From Collinsella sp. (GTDB lineage Bacteria > Actinomycetota > Coriobacteriia > Coriobacteriales > Coriobacteriaceae): a DNA stretch of 64,000 bases. The stretch is taken from positions 13,336-77,335 of the forward strand of contig JAGZWV010000008.1 of assembly GCA_018378775.1 (NCBI GenBank), read 5' to 3'. This document shows positions 16,805-23,969 of the stretch, piece after piece. Numbering within the stretch: the stretch's first letter is position 1; every line of letters begins with the position of its first letter. A model generated the notes under the pieces. The model searched no databases. It worked only from the letters and a program-made list of their open reading frames with translations, and was not told the origin of the DNA. The position numbers and the translations under genes were made by a program.

Positions 16805-17926
16805 CTATTCGGTTGCCTCCCGGCACATCGCGCCGAGGGCCCACAGCCACCTCACGAGCTCGGCGGCGGTGGCGGCGTTCGCCTTCGCCTGGGGCATGCC
16901 CCTGGCGAGCATCTCCTCGCGGCGCCGGAGCAGGCGCTCGGAACCCTTCCTCCCGTGCATCCTCACCTCGAGCGGGACGCCGCTGCCCTTGGGCATCAGC
17001 TTCGGTTGGTGGCTCGCCTGGACGTAGCTCCAGGACCCCTCGACGGCCAGCCTCCTGACGAGGGCGTTGCCGGCCCCGCTGATCCCGCCGAGGTGCACGG
17101 AGTCCGCGCTCGACCTCTGCTTCGGGGCGAGGCCGAAGTAGGCCGTCACCTGCCTGCCGGAGCGGAACCTCGAGAAGTCGCCGACCTCGGACGCGAAGGC
17201 GGCGGCGAGCGCGAAGCCGCACCCCTTGATCGACTGGAGCGCCTCGACCTCCGCCGAGAGGGGGCCCGCCGCGACGGCGGCCCTGTACTCGGCGAGGAGG
17301 TCGTCGCGCGTCTCGGCGGCCGCCTCGACCTCGCTCCTCAGCGCCGCAAGCGCCCGGATGCCGCCGTCGTCGGCGGGCCGGACCTTGTCGAGCCACCTGA
17401 GGAAGTCGTACGTCCAGTACCTCCGGGGGTTTCCGGCCGGCGTCGTGCCGCCGTAGACGCAGCCCCGGCGGGCCAGGAACGCCAGGAGCCGCTGCTTCGC
17501 CGCCGCGAGCCTGGCGGTCGCCGCGTCGTGGGCCCCGGCGAGGTCCCTGAGCCCCTCGATCTCGGGGGACGGCACCCATACCGGGGTGACGTCGTGCGAC
17601 AGTATCGCCTTGGCCATCCTGGCCGCGTCGTTGCGGTCGTTCTTGGACGATAGGTCGGCCGCCGACCTCGGGACCTTGGAGACGGCCGCGACGACGCAGT
17701 CGACGCCGAGGGCCGACAGCTCCCTCTGCGGCGCGAAGCCGAGGTAGCCGCTCTCGTAGGCGGCGAGCGACGGGCCCGGGAAGCCCGACATCCACTCCGC
17801 GACCTCGCCCCAGGGGTTGCCGCGGAACCTCCTCGTCACGGCCTCGCCCGTCTCCGCGTCGAGCGCGCAGACGGTGGTGGACCTGAGGTGTACGTCCATT
17901 CCGAAGGCGGTAGAATATCTAGGCAC
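16805..17926 (-). CDS. IS110 family transposase
   Basis: 373 residues from a GTG preceded by GGGAGG. The N-terminal RuvC-like DEDD domain shows FGMDVHLRSTTV (first Asp), AYESGYLGF (Glu) and SSKNDRNDAARMA (the K-D-x-x-D pair). The C-terminal Transposase_20 domain shows IKGCGFALAAAFASEVGDF, VTAYFGLAPKQRSS and GGISGAGNALVRR, which carries the conserved serine. Both halves are intact, so the enzyme appears functional. IS110 recombinases act with a bridge RNA that pairs to donor and target DNA. The gene reads toward queA, opposite to its neighbours, and is more GC-rich than they are. Confidence 0.95.
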   Translation of the reverse strand: MPRYSTAFGMDVHLRSTTVCALDAETGEAVTRRFRGNPWGEVAEWMSGFPGPSLAAYESGYLGFAPQRELSALGVDCVVAAVSKVPRSAADLSSKNDRNDAARMAKAILSHDVTPVWVPSPEIEGLRDLAGAHDAATARLAAAKQRLLAFLARRGCVYGGTTPAGNPRRYWTYDFLRWLDKVRPADDGGIRALAALRSEVEAAAETRDDLLAEYRAAVAAGPLSAEVEALQSIKGCGFALAAAFASEVGDFSRFRSGRQVTAYFGLAPKQRSSADSVHLGGISGAGNALVRRLAVEGSWSYVQASHQPKLMPKGSGVPLEVRMHGRKGSERLLRRREEMLARGMPQAKANAATAAELVRWLWALGAMCREATE

Positions 17927-18037
17927 GGGAGCCTCCCAACCTCGTTGCGGCGCGGCTGCGCCTCTGGCACTTCAACAACATTGTCGCAGCCCCGACCCGC
18001 GGTCACGAGCGGGGGCTCCTGTCGTTTCCGTGCCCCT

Positions 18038-18050
18038 GGATTGGGTCATA
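18038..18050. repeat. IS terminal inverted repeat (transposase 5-prime side)
   Basis: GGATTGGGTCATA, exact inverse of 16656-16668. It ends 9 bases before the ATG of the downstream kinase gene. Confidence 0.85.
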
Positions 18051-18059
18051 GTGTCTGTC

Positions 18060-18884
18060 ATGAAGAACACTCAGCTGCTGCTGATCAACGATATGTGCGG
18101 CTACGGCAAGGTCGCGCTTTCCGCCATGCTACCGGTGCTGTCGCACATGGGCTACCGTATTCACAACCTGCCGACGGCCCTCGTGTCCGATACGCTCAAC
18201 TACCCCAAGTTCTACATCCACGACACCACGGAGTACGTGCGTCAGAGTCTTGCCATCTGGGAAGAGCTCGGCTTTGAGTTCGACGCCATCTCGACTGGCT
18301 TTATCGTGACCGAGGAAGAAACGCGCATTATCTCGGACTTTTGCCACCGCCGTGCGCAAAAGGGCACCAAAGTGTTTGTCGATCCCATCATGGGTGATAA
18401 CGGCAAGCTCTACGCCGGCGTGCCCGAGTCTACGATTGGCCTCATGCGCAGCCTGCTCGAGTGCGCCGACTACGCGGTGCCCAACTACACCGAGGCATGC
18501 CTGCTCGCCGATACGCCTATTGCCGAGCAGATTTCGGTCGACGAGGCCCACGCGCTCGTGGACGCCGTGCGCGCGCTGGGCGCCAAGTCGGTGGTCGTTA
18601 CGAGCGCTGTGGTCGATGGGCAGAATTCCGTTATCGGCTATGACCATGTGGCGGGGGAGTACTTCACGATTCCCTTCGAGCTGATCCCGGTCTATTTCCC
18701 CGGCACGGGCGACACGTTCTCGGCGGTGCTTGTGGGCCGCGTTATGGCCGGTTGGAGCCTGCAGCGTGCGACGGCCGACGCCATGCGCGTGGTGGCCGAG
18801 CTTATCGAGCGTAATGCCGACCAGGAGGACAAGTCGGCCGGACTTCCCATCGAGGCGTGCCTGGACGTGATTGACCATGAGTAG
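18060..18884 (+). CDS. Pyridoxal/pyridoxamine kinase
   Basis: 274 residues of the ribokinase-like PfkB/PdxK fold: NDMCGYGKVALSAMLPVLSHMG at the N-terminus, LPTALVSDTL, DPIMGDNGKLY in the middle, PNYTEACLLAD, VVVTSAVV, and the catalytic GTGDTFSA (215-222, Asp218 as base). It phosphorylates B6 vitamers (PL, PN or PM) to feed pyridoxal phosphate pools; the exact preference cannot be read. The IS ends only 9 bases before this ATG, so no ribosome-binding site of chromosomal origin remains. A GTG at 18051 is an alternative in-frame start. The next gene overlaps its stop, suggesting translational coupling. Confidence 0.9.
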   Translation: MKNTQLLLINDMCGYGKVALSAMLPVLSHMGYRIHNLPTALVSDTLNYPKFYIHDTTEYVRQSLAIWEELGFEFDAISTGFIVTEEETRIISDFCHRRAQKGTKVFVDPIMGDNGKLYAGVPESTIGLMRSLLECADYAVPNYTEACLLADTPIAEQISVDEAHALVDAVRALGAKSVVVTSAVVDGQNSVIGYDHVAGEYFTIPFELIPVYFPGTGDTFSAVLVGRVMAGWSLQRATADAMRVVAELIERNADQEDKSAGLPIEACLDVIDHE

Positions 18885-19209
18885 CACGGCTGAGAGCGGC
18901 TCCACCGAGCCTTCGGGCGAGAGCAAACCGCTCGGCGCTCCGCGCGGCAAGCGTCCGCGTATCCGCATTAGCTGCGTGGACCAGCTGGGCGCGTGCCGCT
19001 GCCACCATGGTCACAAGCCGGGAGACGTCTTCGACTTCGACCGCGATCGCGGCAAGATGTGCGCCATGGCCTGCCATGTGGGCTTTCCCTATATCGATAT
19101 CCTGCGCTATGGCGGAAATGTGCCCGGCAACGAGCCCGGCACGGCAAAGTTCTGCTGTCCCGAGGTCGATACGTTGAACGTCTGGCTCGCCGAGATCGTC
19201 GACGAGTAA
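18877..19209 (+). CDS. TIGR04076 family protein
   Basis: 110 residues; its ATG overlaps the last codons of the kinase gene. The first ~25 residues are Ser/Glu/Pro-rich. The conserved part has RISCVDQLGACRCHHGHKPG, MCAMACHVGFPYIDILRYGG, and KFCCPEVDTLNVWL, with cysteines at the positions typical of TIGR04076 (GHKxGD, CxxA...YP, CPD). The family is small and uncharacterised, and the cysteine/histidine pattern suggests metal binding. The overlap with a vitamin B6 kinase gives no firm clue to function. Confidence 0.78.
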   Translation: MSSTAESGSTEPSGESKPLGAPRGKRPRIRISCVDQLGACRCHHGHKPGDVFDFDRDRGKMCAMACHVGFPYIDILRYGGNVPGNEPGTAKFCCPEVDTLNVWLAEIVDE

Positions 19210-19211
19210 TC

Positions 19212-19333
19212 GAGCGTGGATTTTCGCCCGCCAAGATAATGAGCGTGGATAATCTCCCGTTTAGAGCGTGGTTTTACGCTCAAAGTGGGAGAAAATCCAC
19301 GCTCAATTTGTATGCGGGAGATTATCCACGCTC
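19212..19333. repeat. GAGCGTGGAT-type palindromic repeat cluster (four arms)
   Basis: Four related ~20-base arms: 19212-19232 and 19241-19259 in one orientation, 19285-19304 and 19315-19333 in the other, with a small hairpin GAGCGT...ACGCTC (19264-19281) in the centre. The second and fourth arms are perfect complements over 19 bases (GAGCGTGGATAATCTCCCG). Several mutually exclusive pairings are possible. A related single unit lies at 27035-27098. Confidence 0.8.
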
Positions 19334-19379
19334 ATTTTATGCCGATGGCGTGGCTCACGCATCCGCGCCGCCCGGGCGC

Positions 19380-19826
19380 CTACAGTTGCTCGAGCATGGC
19401 CGTGCAGCCGGCGAGCACATCGCGGTAGGTGGCATCGAAGTTGCCGGTGTACCAGGGATCGGCGACGTCGCCGGGGCGATCGGTCCAATCCAGCAGCCGC
19501 GAAATCTTGCCGTCGGCATCGTCGCCGAAGATGCGACGCAGGCCGCGCGCGTTCTCGGCATCCATATAGACGATGTGGTCCCAGTCACCATACTCCGCGC
19601 GACGAACCTGGCGCGCGCGGTGCGCAACGACGGGAATCCCGACCTCGCGCAGCTTGGCGATGGTGCCATGATGCGGAGGGTTGCCAATCTCCTCGGTCGA
19701 GGTCGCGGCAGAATCAATGACGAACTCCGCCTCGCGCCCAGCACGGCGCACCAGCTCGGCAAACACCGACTCAGCCATCGTCGAGCGACAGATATTCCCG
19801 TGGCAAATAAACAGTACGTGCTGCAT
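19380..19826 (-). CDS. Low-molecular-weight protein-tyrosine phosphatase
   Basis: 148 residues beginning MQHVLFICHGNICRSTMAE: the CX5R active-site loop with Cys8 and Arg14, followed by the helix typical of the family. The general acid is in DPWYTGNFD near residue 123. These enzymes dephosphorylate protein tyrosines or phospho-arginine; in Gram-positives they often counter a tyrosine kinase of capsule synthesis, but no such kinase is present here. It follows the AAA ATPase gene by 33 bases on the same strand, so the two form a likely operon. Confidence 0.94.
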   Translation of the reverse strand: MQHVLFICHGNICRSTMAESVFAELVRRAGREAEFVIDSAATSTEEIGNPPHHGTIAKLREVGIPVVAHRARQVRRAEYGDWDHIVYMDAENARGLRRIFGDDADGKISRLLDWTDRPGDVADPWYTGNFDATYRDVLAGCTAMLEQL

Positions 19827-19859
19827 ATGATGGTTCCTTTCTGGGCGGTCGCGCGGGGG

Positions 19860-21230
19860 TTACAGACTGCCCTTGAGGCAGTTTGCTCCGATAAAGCCCG
19901 CTGCGTACAAGGGGAGATGGCGCAGCTCGCGTCCGTCATCGGTTTCGCTGCGGGCAAAATTGTTCTCGGACAATATGTAGGCATACGGCGACCGGGCTTT
20001 TTCCATAAACGACCCGAGCGTTCTCGCGCGCACGTTGCGTGCGGATTTTACCTTGACGGGAACGATCTCCATACGGTCGGTCTGAAGTAGAAAATCGAGC
20101 TCGCCGTTCGTCTTCCAAGACGACGGTGGCATCCAGTAATACGTCTGCAAACCATTGCCCGAAAATGCCTGCATGACCGAGTTCTCCGCCAAGGCACCTC
20201 GAAAGTCGGAAGACAGCGCCATGGCGGAATCCTCTTTGAGGTCGAGCCAGAGTCGCGGGTTGATACCGAGTTTGTAGAACATGAGGCCCGTATCGAGAAG
20301 ATAGACCTTAAAGAAGCTCCCGTCTTCGTCGTCGAAGGGGACGAGGGGAGGTTCGATGCCTTCGGTCAGGTTGTTGACCGATATGATGCCGGCGCCCTCG
20401 AGCCAGTCGAGTGGCTCGATGAGCTTTGAGCGTCGGCCTCCGCGTTCGACCTCGGAGTACTTGAATTTCTTGGTTGAGGATCGTAGCAGCTGGGATGGAA
20501 TGGAGCGCCAGACCTTGCGCGCTGCTACGCCGCTGATCCCGTTTTCGGGGTCGGTCATATCGGCGGTGTAGGTCTCGTCGATTTCGCGCTGCTCGACGCG
20601 CGCGTCTTCGATGGAAAGCGTCTTGCGATATGCGTTGACGGCGGCGGGCATGCCGCCCACGATTTGATATCGATGAAACAGGTTGAGCGCGGCTTGGTGT
20701 GCGGCGTAGGTCTCGAGCGTGTCGGCGTGGGTACGAACGGCATCGGCCATCTGCTCCTCGCCGAGCGCCCAGAGAAACTCCTCGAACGACATGGGATGCA
20801 TGGTCTCTTGGCGGACGCCGCTGGGAAAAGGCAGCTTGCGCTTGCGCGTGGCGACGCCGAGCTGACTGCCGGTCGCGCATATGCGCCAGCCCGAACCCGA
20901 GAAAAAGCGAAGCGAGTTGAGCGCCCGTTCACAGAGCTGAACCTCGTCAAACAGGATGAATGCGGTTTCCTTGCGAATGGGGGTGCGTTTATAGTCTGAG
21001 ATTCGTGCCACGATGGTGTCAACGTCGTCGGTGGGGCAGTCGAACAGCGGGGCAATCAGCTCAAGATCGGTCTGAAAGTCGAGTTTGACAAACGCATCGC
21101 CGGCGATTCGTCTGCCGATTTCCTCGGCAGCGTACGTTTTGCCCACGCGTCGTGCGCCACGGATGAGGAGGGGGCGCGAGGCGTCCTTTGTCGCCCATGA
21201 TTCGATAACGGATTCGATTGATCTGCGCAT
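19860..21230 (-). CDS. AAA (AAA_14) ATPase with DUF4143 C-terminal domain, copy 1
   Basis: 456 residues. Walker A is GARRVGKT (25-32), Walker B is FILFDEVQ, and a sensor-like CATGSQLG follows. The middle has the family pattern MHPMSFEEFLWALG and GGMPAAVNAY; the C-terminal DUF4143 part has ENSVMQAF and the nuclease-fold-like GELDFLLQ...IVPVKVKSA. In this superfamily that last element is usually (D/E)xK (as in IEVKA); here the acidic residue is Lys, so nuclease chemistry is doubtful. Cellular role of the family is unknown. Its promoter side holds three palindromes at 32-33-bp intervals. A phosphatase gene follows closely. Confidence 0.88.
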   Translation of the reverse strand: MRRSIESVIESWATKDASRPLLIRGARRVGKTYAAEEIGRRIAGDAFVKLDFQTDLELIAPLFDCPTDDVDTIVARISDYKRTPIRKETAFILFDEVQLCERALNSLRFFSGSGWRICATGSQLGVATRKRKLPFPSGVRQETMHPMSFEEFLWALGEEQMADAVRTHADTLETYAAHQAALNLFHRYQIVGGMPAAVNAYRKTLSIEDARVEQREIDETYTADMTDPENGISGVAARKVWRSIPSQLLRSSTKKFKYSEVERGGRRSKLIEPLDWLEGAGIISVNNLTEGIEPPLVPFDDEDGSFFKVYLLDTGLMFYKLGINPRLWLDLKEDSAMALSSDFRGALAENSVMQAFSGNGLQTYYWMPPSSWKTNGELDFLLQTDRMEIVPVKVKSARNVRARTLGSFMEKARSPYAYILSENNFARSETDDGRELRHLPLYAAGFIGANCLKGSL

Positions 21231-21250
21231 GGGGCTGCCTTTCCAATTTC

Positions 21251-21333
21251 ATGTACTTCAAGTACATAGTTTAGTACGATTTCGTGTACTTGAAATACAC
21301 GAATCGTGGAAAAACGTGTATTTCAAGTACACG
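21251..21333 (-). promoter_or_regulatory. Array of three palindromes before the ATPase gene
   Basis: ATGTACTTCAAGTACAT (21251-21267), CGTGTACTTGAAATACACG (21283-21301) and CGTGTATTTCAAGTACACG (21315-21333) are near-perfect palindromes sharing a TGTAYTTSAARTACA-like core. Their centres are 33 and 32 bases apart, three helical turns, so a protein would meet them on one face of DNA. The nearest ends 20 bases before the ATG. They look like operators for a dimeric regulator, possibly the product itself. Confidence 0.8.
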
Positions 21334-21423
21334 AAATTGCACTGCTAGAGCTTGCAGGCGGATAAACACCACTTGTATGGGACGGTTTCACCGGTCGCTC
21401 GCCACCTTGGGCTATGTTTACCC

Positions 21424-22689
21424 CTATGCCTGCATCGAAGATTGTGCTGCGTGGTGGCGTTCCCAGCGCGCCAACTTGATCGTCACTAGCGTGAGTACCC
21501 AGGCCACGAGTGAGAACACGGCGCCAACTGCGCCGACGTAGGCAATGCCAATTCCGCTTACCACGGCGCCGCCCACTGCGGTGCCAAACGAGATGCCGAC
21601 GTTAAACGCCATGGGTTCCACCGAGCTCGCGAGCACCATCGATTTGGGGTGGCGGCTGCGGGCAACGTCCATAAAGTGCGTGATGCACGAGACCGAGAAC
21701 AGATACATGAGCATCGCCAGGCTAAAAACAAAGACGAGCGCGAGGGGCATGGTGGTGCCCACGGCAAACAGCCCAAACAGAGCCGCGGCCTGGAGCACAA
21801 ACGTCACGAGCAGCGCCTTCATGCCAAAGCGCGCATCGATCCATCCGCCCAGGATGTTCGAGACCAGGCAGAACACGCCGTAGGCCATGAGTGTGGTGCT
21901 TGCCTGAACGGTGCCCATGCCCAGCACCTGCTCCAAGTAGGGCGTCACGTAACCGTAAAACACATAGACCGATCCCACGCCAAACAAAAAGATGAGCATG
22001 CCGGTGATGATGCTCGGTTCGCGTAGAAGCCCCGCTTGCTCGCGGAAGGTGGCGGGCTCATCGGTCTGGCCGGCGCGTGGCATAAACGCCACGAGCGCGG
22101 CACAGATCAGAACGGCAAAGGTGAGCGTGCCGTACATGGCAACATGCCAGTCGAGTGTATCGGCCACAAACTTGCCGATCGAGGTCACAAAGACCATCGC
22201 CACAGAGAATGCGCCGTACACCACCGAGATGGCGAGCGATGTCTGCTGCGGGGACAGCAGCTCGGGGATATACGTCACGCCCACGGCGAGCAGTGCGCCC
22301 GAGACGGAGCCCAAGATGATGCGCGAGGCAAACAGCACTTGGAAGTTGGGCGCCAACGCCATAACAAGATTGCCGAGCACAAAGATAATGCTGTAGCACA
22401 CGAGCAGCTGGTAGCGGCGGAAGCGTCCCGTGCTGAGTGCAAGCACCGGCGTCGCGATGGCGTAGACCAGCGCGAACACACTGATGAGTTGGCCTGCGGT
22501 GGCAAGTGAGATGCCGAGCTCCGTCGCCAGGTCGCTCTCGATGCCGATGACCACGAACTCCGAGCAGCCGAGCGAAAAACCCAGCAGCACGAGCAGCGCC
22601 AGGCAGAGGTTGGTGCGCGCGGGGGAAAGCGCGGCAGCGGTCGATGCTGTTGTGGATGAGGTTGCGGTGGTCAAGGCGGTTGCTCCCAT
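21424..22689 (-). CDS. MFS transporter (DHA1, AraJ-like)
   Basis: 421 residues, about twelve hydrophobic helices. The N-terminal half begins LLGFSLGCSEFVVIGIESDLA, as in sugar-efflux/AraJ or chloramphenicol-type exporters, and includes the motif A-like ALSTGRFRRYQLL after helix 2 and SRIILGSVSGALLAVGVTYIPELL. A Thr/Ser/Ala-rich start precedes the first helix. Proton-driven export of a small molecule or drug is likely, but the substrate is unknown. It is divergent from the isomerase gene, with about 145 bases between their starts. Confidence 0.88.
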   Translation of the reverse strand: MGATALTTATSSTTASTAAALSPARTNLCLALLVLLGFSLGCSEFVVIGIESDLATELGISLATAGQLISVFALVYAIATPVLALSTGRFRRYQLLVCYSIIFVLGNLVMALAPNFQVLFASRIILGSVSGALLAVGVTYIPELLSPQQTSLAISVVYGAFSVAMVFVTSIGKFVADTLDWHVAMYGTLTFAVLICAALVAFMPRAGQTDEPATFREQAGLLREPSIITGMLIFLFGVGSVYVFYGYVTPYLEQVLGMGTVQASTTLMAYGVFCLVSNILGGWIDARFGMKALLVTFVLQAAALFGLFAVGTTMPLALVFVFSLAMLMYLFSVSCITHFMDVARSRHPKSMVLASSVEPMAFNVGISFGTAVGGAVVSGIGIAYVGAVGAVFSLVAWVLTLVTIKLARWERHHAAQSSMQA

Positions 22690-22754
22690 GTTGCGTTATA
22701 TGAGCTAGATTCAGTCTCTGCAACTCTAGCAGAATACGACAAGAAGCAGCCCCT

Positions 22755-22783
22755 TTGTCACGGTCTGCGCTTGCCTGTATAGT
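22755..22783 (+). promoter_or_regulatory. Sigma-70-type promoter of the isomerase fusion gene
   Basis: TTGTCA and TATAGT separated by exactly 17 bases. The -10 overlaps a palindrome (CCTGTAT/ATACAGG, 22774-22794) that could be an operator or leader hairpin. The start codon lies about 50 bases downstream. Confidence 0.6.
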
Positions 22784-22835
22784 CGCAATACAGGCGAAGA
22801 TGGTCTCAGGTACATCGCGGGCGACAGGAGATCCC

Positions 22836-23783
22836 ATGGGTACGCACACGACAAAGGTTGCAGTGGGCGAGGGCAAGTTTGCGCTCGAGGCCCAGCTGAC
22901 AGTGACGCCGCGAGGCATGGCGGTGTACGCCTGCTCGCCGGAGTTCGCGCACCTGGGCGCCACGGCGCAGGCCATTCCGCGCCCCGAGCTCGGCCGTACG
23001 GCGACGGTGAGCATCCTGGCCGTTCCGTGCCATCGCGATGAGATCCCAGCGCACGATATCGCGGCGGCGCTGGCCACGCGCTTTAGCGTGCCGGTAGTTG
23101 CAAGCACGGGCTTTCATGTTGAACAGGCGAGCGGGGACGACCTGCGGCGCGTGCTCGATACCACCAAGGAGCTCATCGCCGCGCTTGAGGAAGCCGCCGC
23201 GCGCATCCTGCGCGCCGGCTGGGATGAGGGCGGCGCGGGCGCCGAGGTCGTGGCGGTCGATGCCGCGACCGGCGAGGCGCTTGGCCCCGTCGACCGCATC
23301 GAGGCCCATACCGGCGAGGGCATCCTGCATCAGGCATTTCTGACGCTTTTGGTCGAGGGCCGGGGCGAAGACGCGCGCCTGCTGCTCTGTCGCCGCAGTC
23401 CGCTCAAGCGACTGTGGGGCGGGGTGCTGGCCGATAGCTGTGCCGGCCATCCGCTCCCCGGGGAAGACGCCGCGGCCGCCACGGCGCGCCGCATCAACGA
23501 AGAGCTCGGCATTACGCGCGAGCCCGATCGGCTCAAGCACCTCGGACACGTGGTGTACCGTGAGGACCACGGCGATGGTCGTTGCGAGTGCGAATGGTGC
23601 GAGGTCTACCTTGCCCATGTTGAGCCGGGCGAGCTGCATATCAACCAAGAGGAGATCTCGGAGGTGCGCCGCGTGGCCCCGTCCGAGCTCGACGGCTATC
23701 TGCGGGGGCGCCCCGAGCAGTTGGCCCCCTGGCTCCGCGAGGCCCTCAGCGATCCGTCTATCCGCACGGCCCTCGCCATGTAA
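22836..23783 (+). CDS. idi: Isopentenyl-diphosphate isomerase (type I, Nudix) with extra N-terminal domain
   Basis: 315 residues from the ATG preceded by ACAGGAGATCCC. The C-terminal ~180 residues are a type I IDI Nudix domain: LLLCRRSPLKRLWGGVLADSCAGHP with the catalytic cysteine near 202, ATARRINEELGI and GRCECEWCEVYLAHV with the conserved acidic residues, and NQEEISEVRRV. It interconverts IPP and DMAPP. The first ~130 residues are not Nudix: FALEAQLTVTPRGMAVYAC, a PRP-like PRPELGRTATVSIL, AVPCHRDEIPAHDIAAALA and VVASTGFHVEQASGDDL. I tentatively liken these to the small LpdD-like proteins linked with prenylated-flavin enzymes; this is memory-based and needs a profile search. Typical IDI is about 180 residues, so this is a true fusion. 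Confidence 0.85.
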   Translation: MGTHTTKVAVGEGKFALEAQLTVTPRGMAVYACSPEFAHLGATAQAIPRPELGRTATVSILAVPCHRDEIPAHDIAAALATRFSVPVVASTGFHVEQASGDDLRRVLDTTKELIAALEEAAARILRAGWDEGGAGAEVVAVDAATGEALGPVDRIEAHTGEGILHQAFLTLLVEGRGEDARLLLCRRSPLKRLWGGVLADSCAGHPLPGEDAAAATARRINEELGITREPDRLKHLGHVVYREDHGDGRCECEWCEVYLAHVEPGELHINQEEISEVRRVAPSELDGYLRGRPEQLAPWLREALSDPSIRTALAM

Positions 23784-23792
23784 TCGCTGCCC

Positions 23793-23857
23793 AAACCGTC
23801 CCAACATTCGATGAAAATCTCAAAAATGAGAAAAAACGCCGAATGTTGGGACGGTTT
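23793..23857. terminator. Long double hairpin after the isomerase gene
   Basis: An 18-bp perfect outer stem (AAACCGTCCCAACATTCG with its complement) encloses a smaller hairpin (TCTCAAAAATGAGA, 23818-23831). TTTT closes the right arm, so it can terminate transcription. The size is greater than a typical terminator. Confidence 0.7.
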
Positions 23858-23969
23858 TCCTGTCTGCGTCGGCGGCCCCCCGTGCCATCTGGGGGTATAA
23901 GGCAAGCAAGTGTTTATTTGCGAGGCTTAAGGGGCGCCCCGCATGGATGGGTGCGAGGGGAGTTTTGCA

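Larger units (their letters stand above)
16656..18050 (-). mobile_element. IS110-family insertion sequence (IS1111-like ends)
   Basis: About 1395 bp bounded by perfect 13-bp inverted repeats TATGACCCAATCC / GGATTGGGTCATA, enclosing one DEDD-type transposase on the minus strand. Short terminal or subterminal inverted repeats of this size are typical of the IS1111 branch of IS110. The element is visibly more GC-rich than its surroundings. Noncoding parts are about 149 bases after the transposase and 124 before it; members of this family encode a bridge RNA in such a region. Exact ends may lie a few bases outside the inverted repeats. No target duplication is evident, as expected for this family. 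Confidence 0.88.

Noticed and set aside
16653..17795. Alternative 380-residue minus-strand frame in the IS
   Set aside because: It is Arg/Gly/Pro-rich with no domains; the overlapping frame encodes a complete IS110 transposase.
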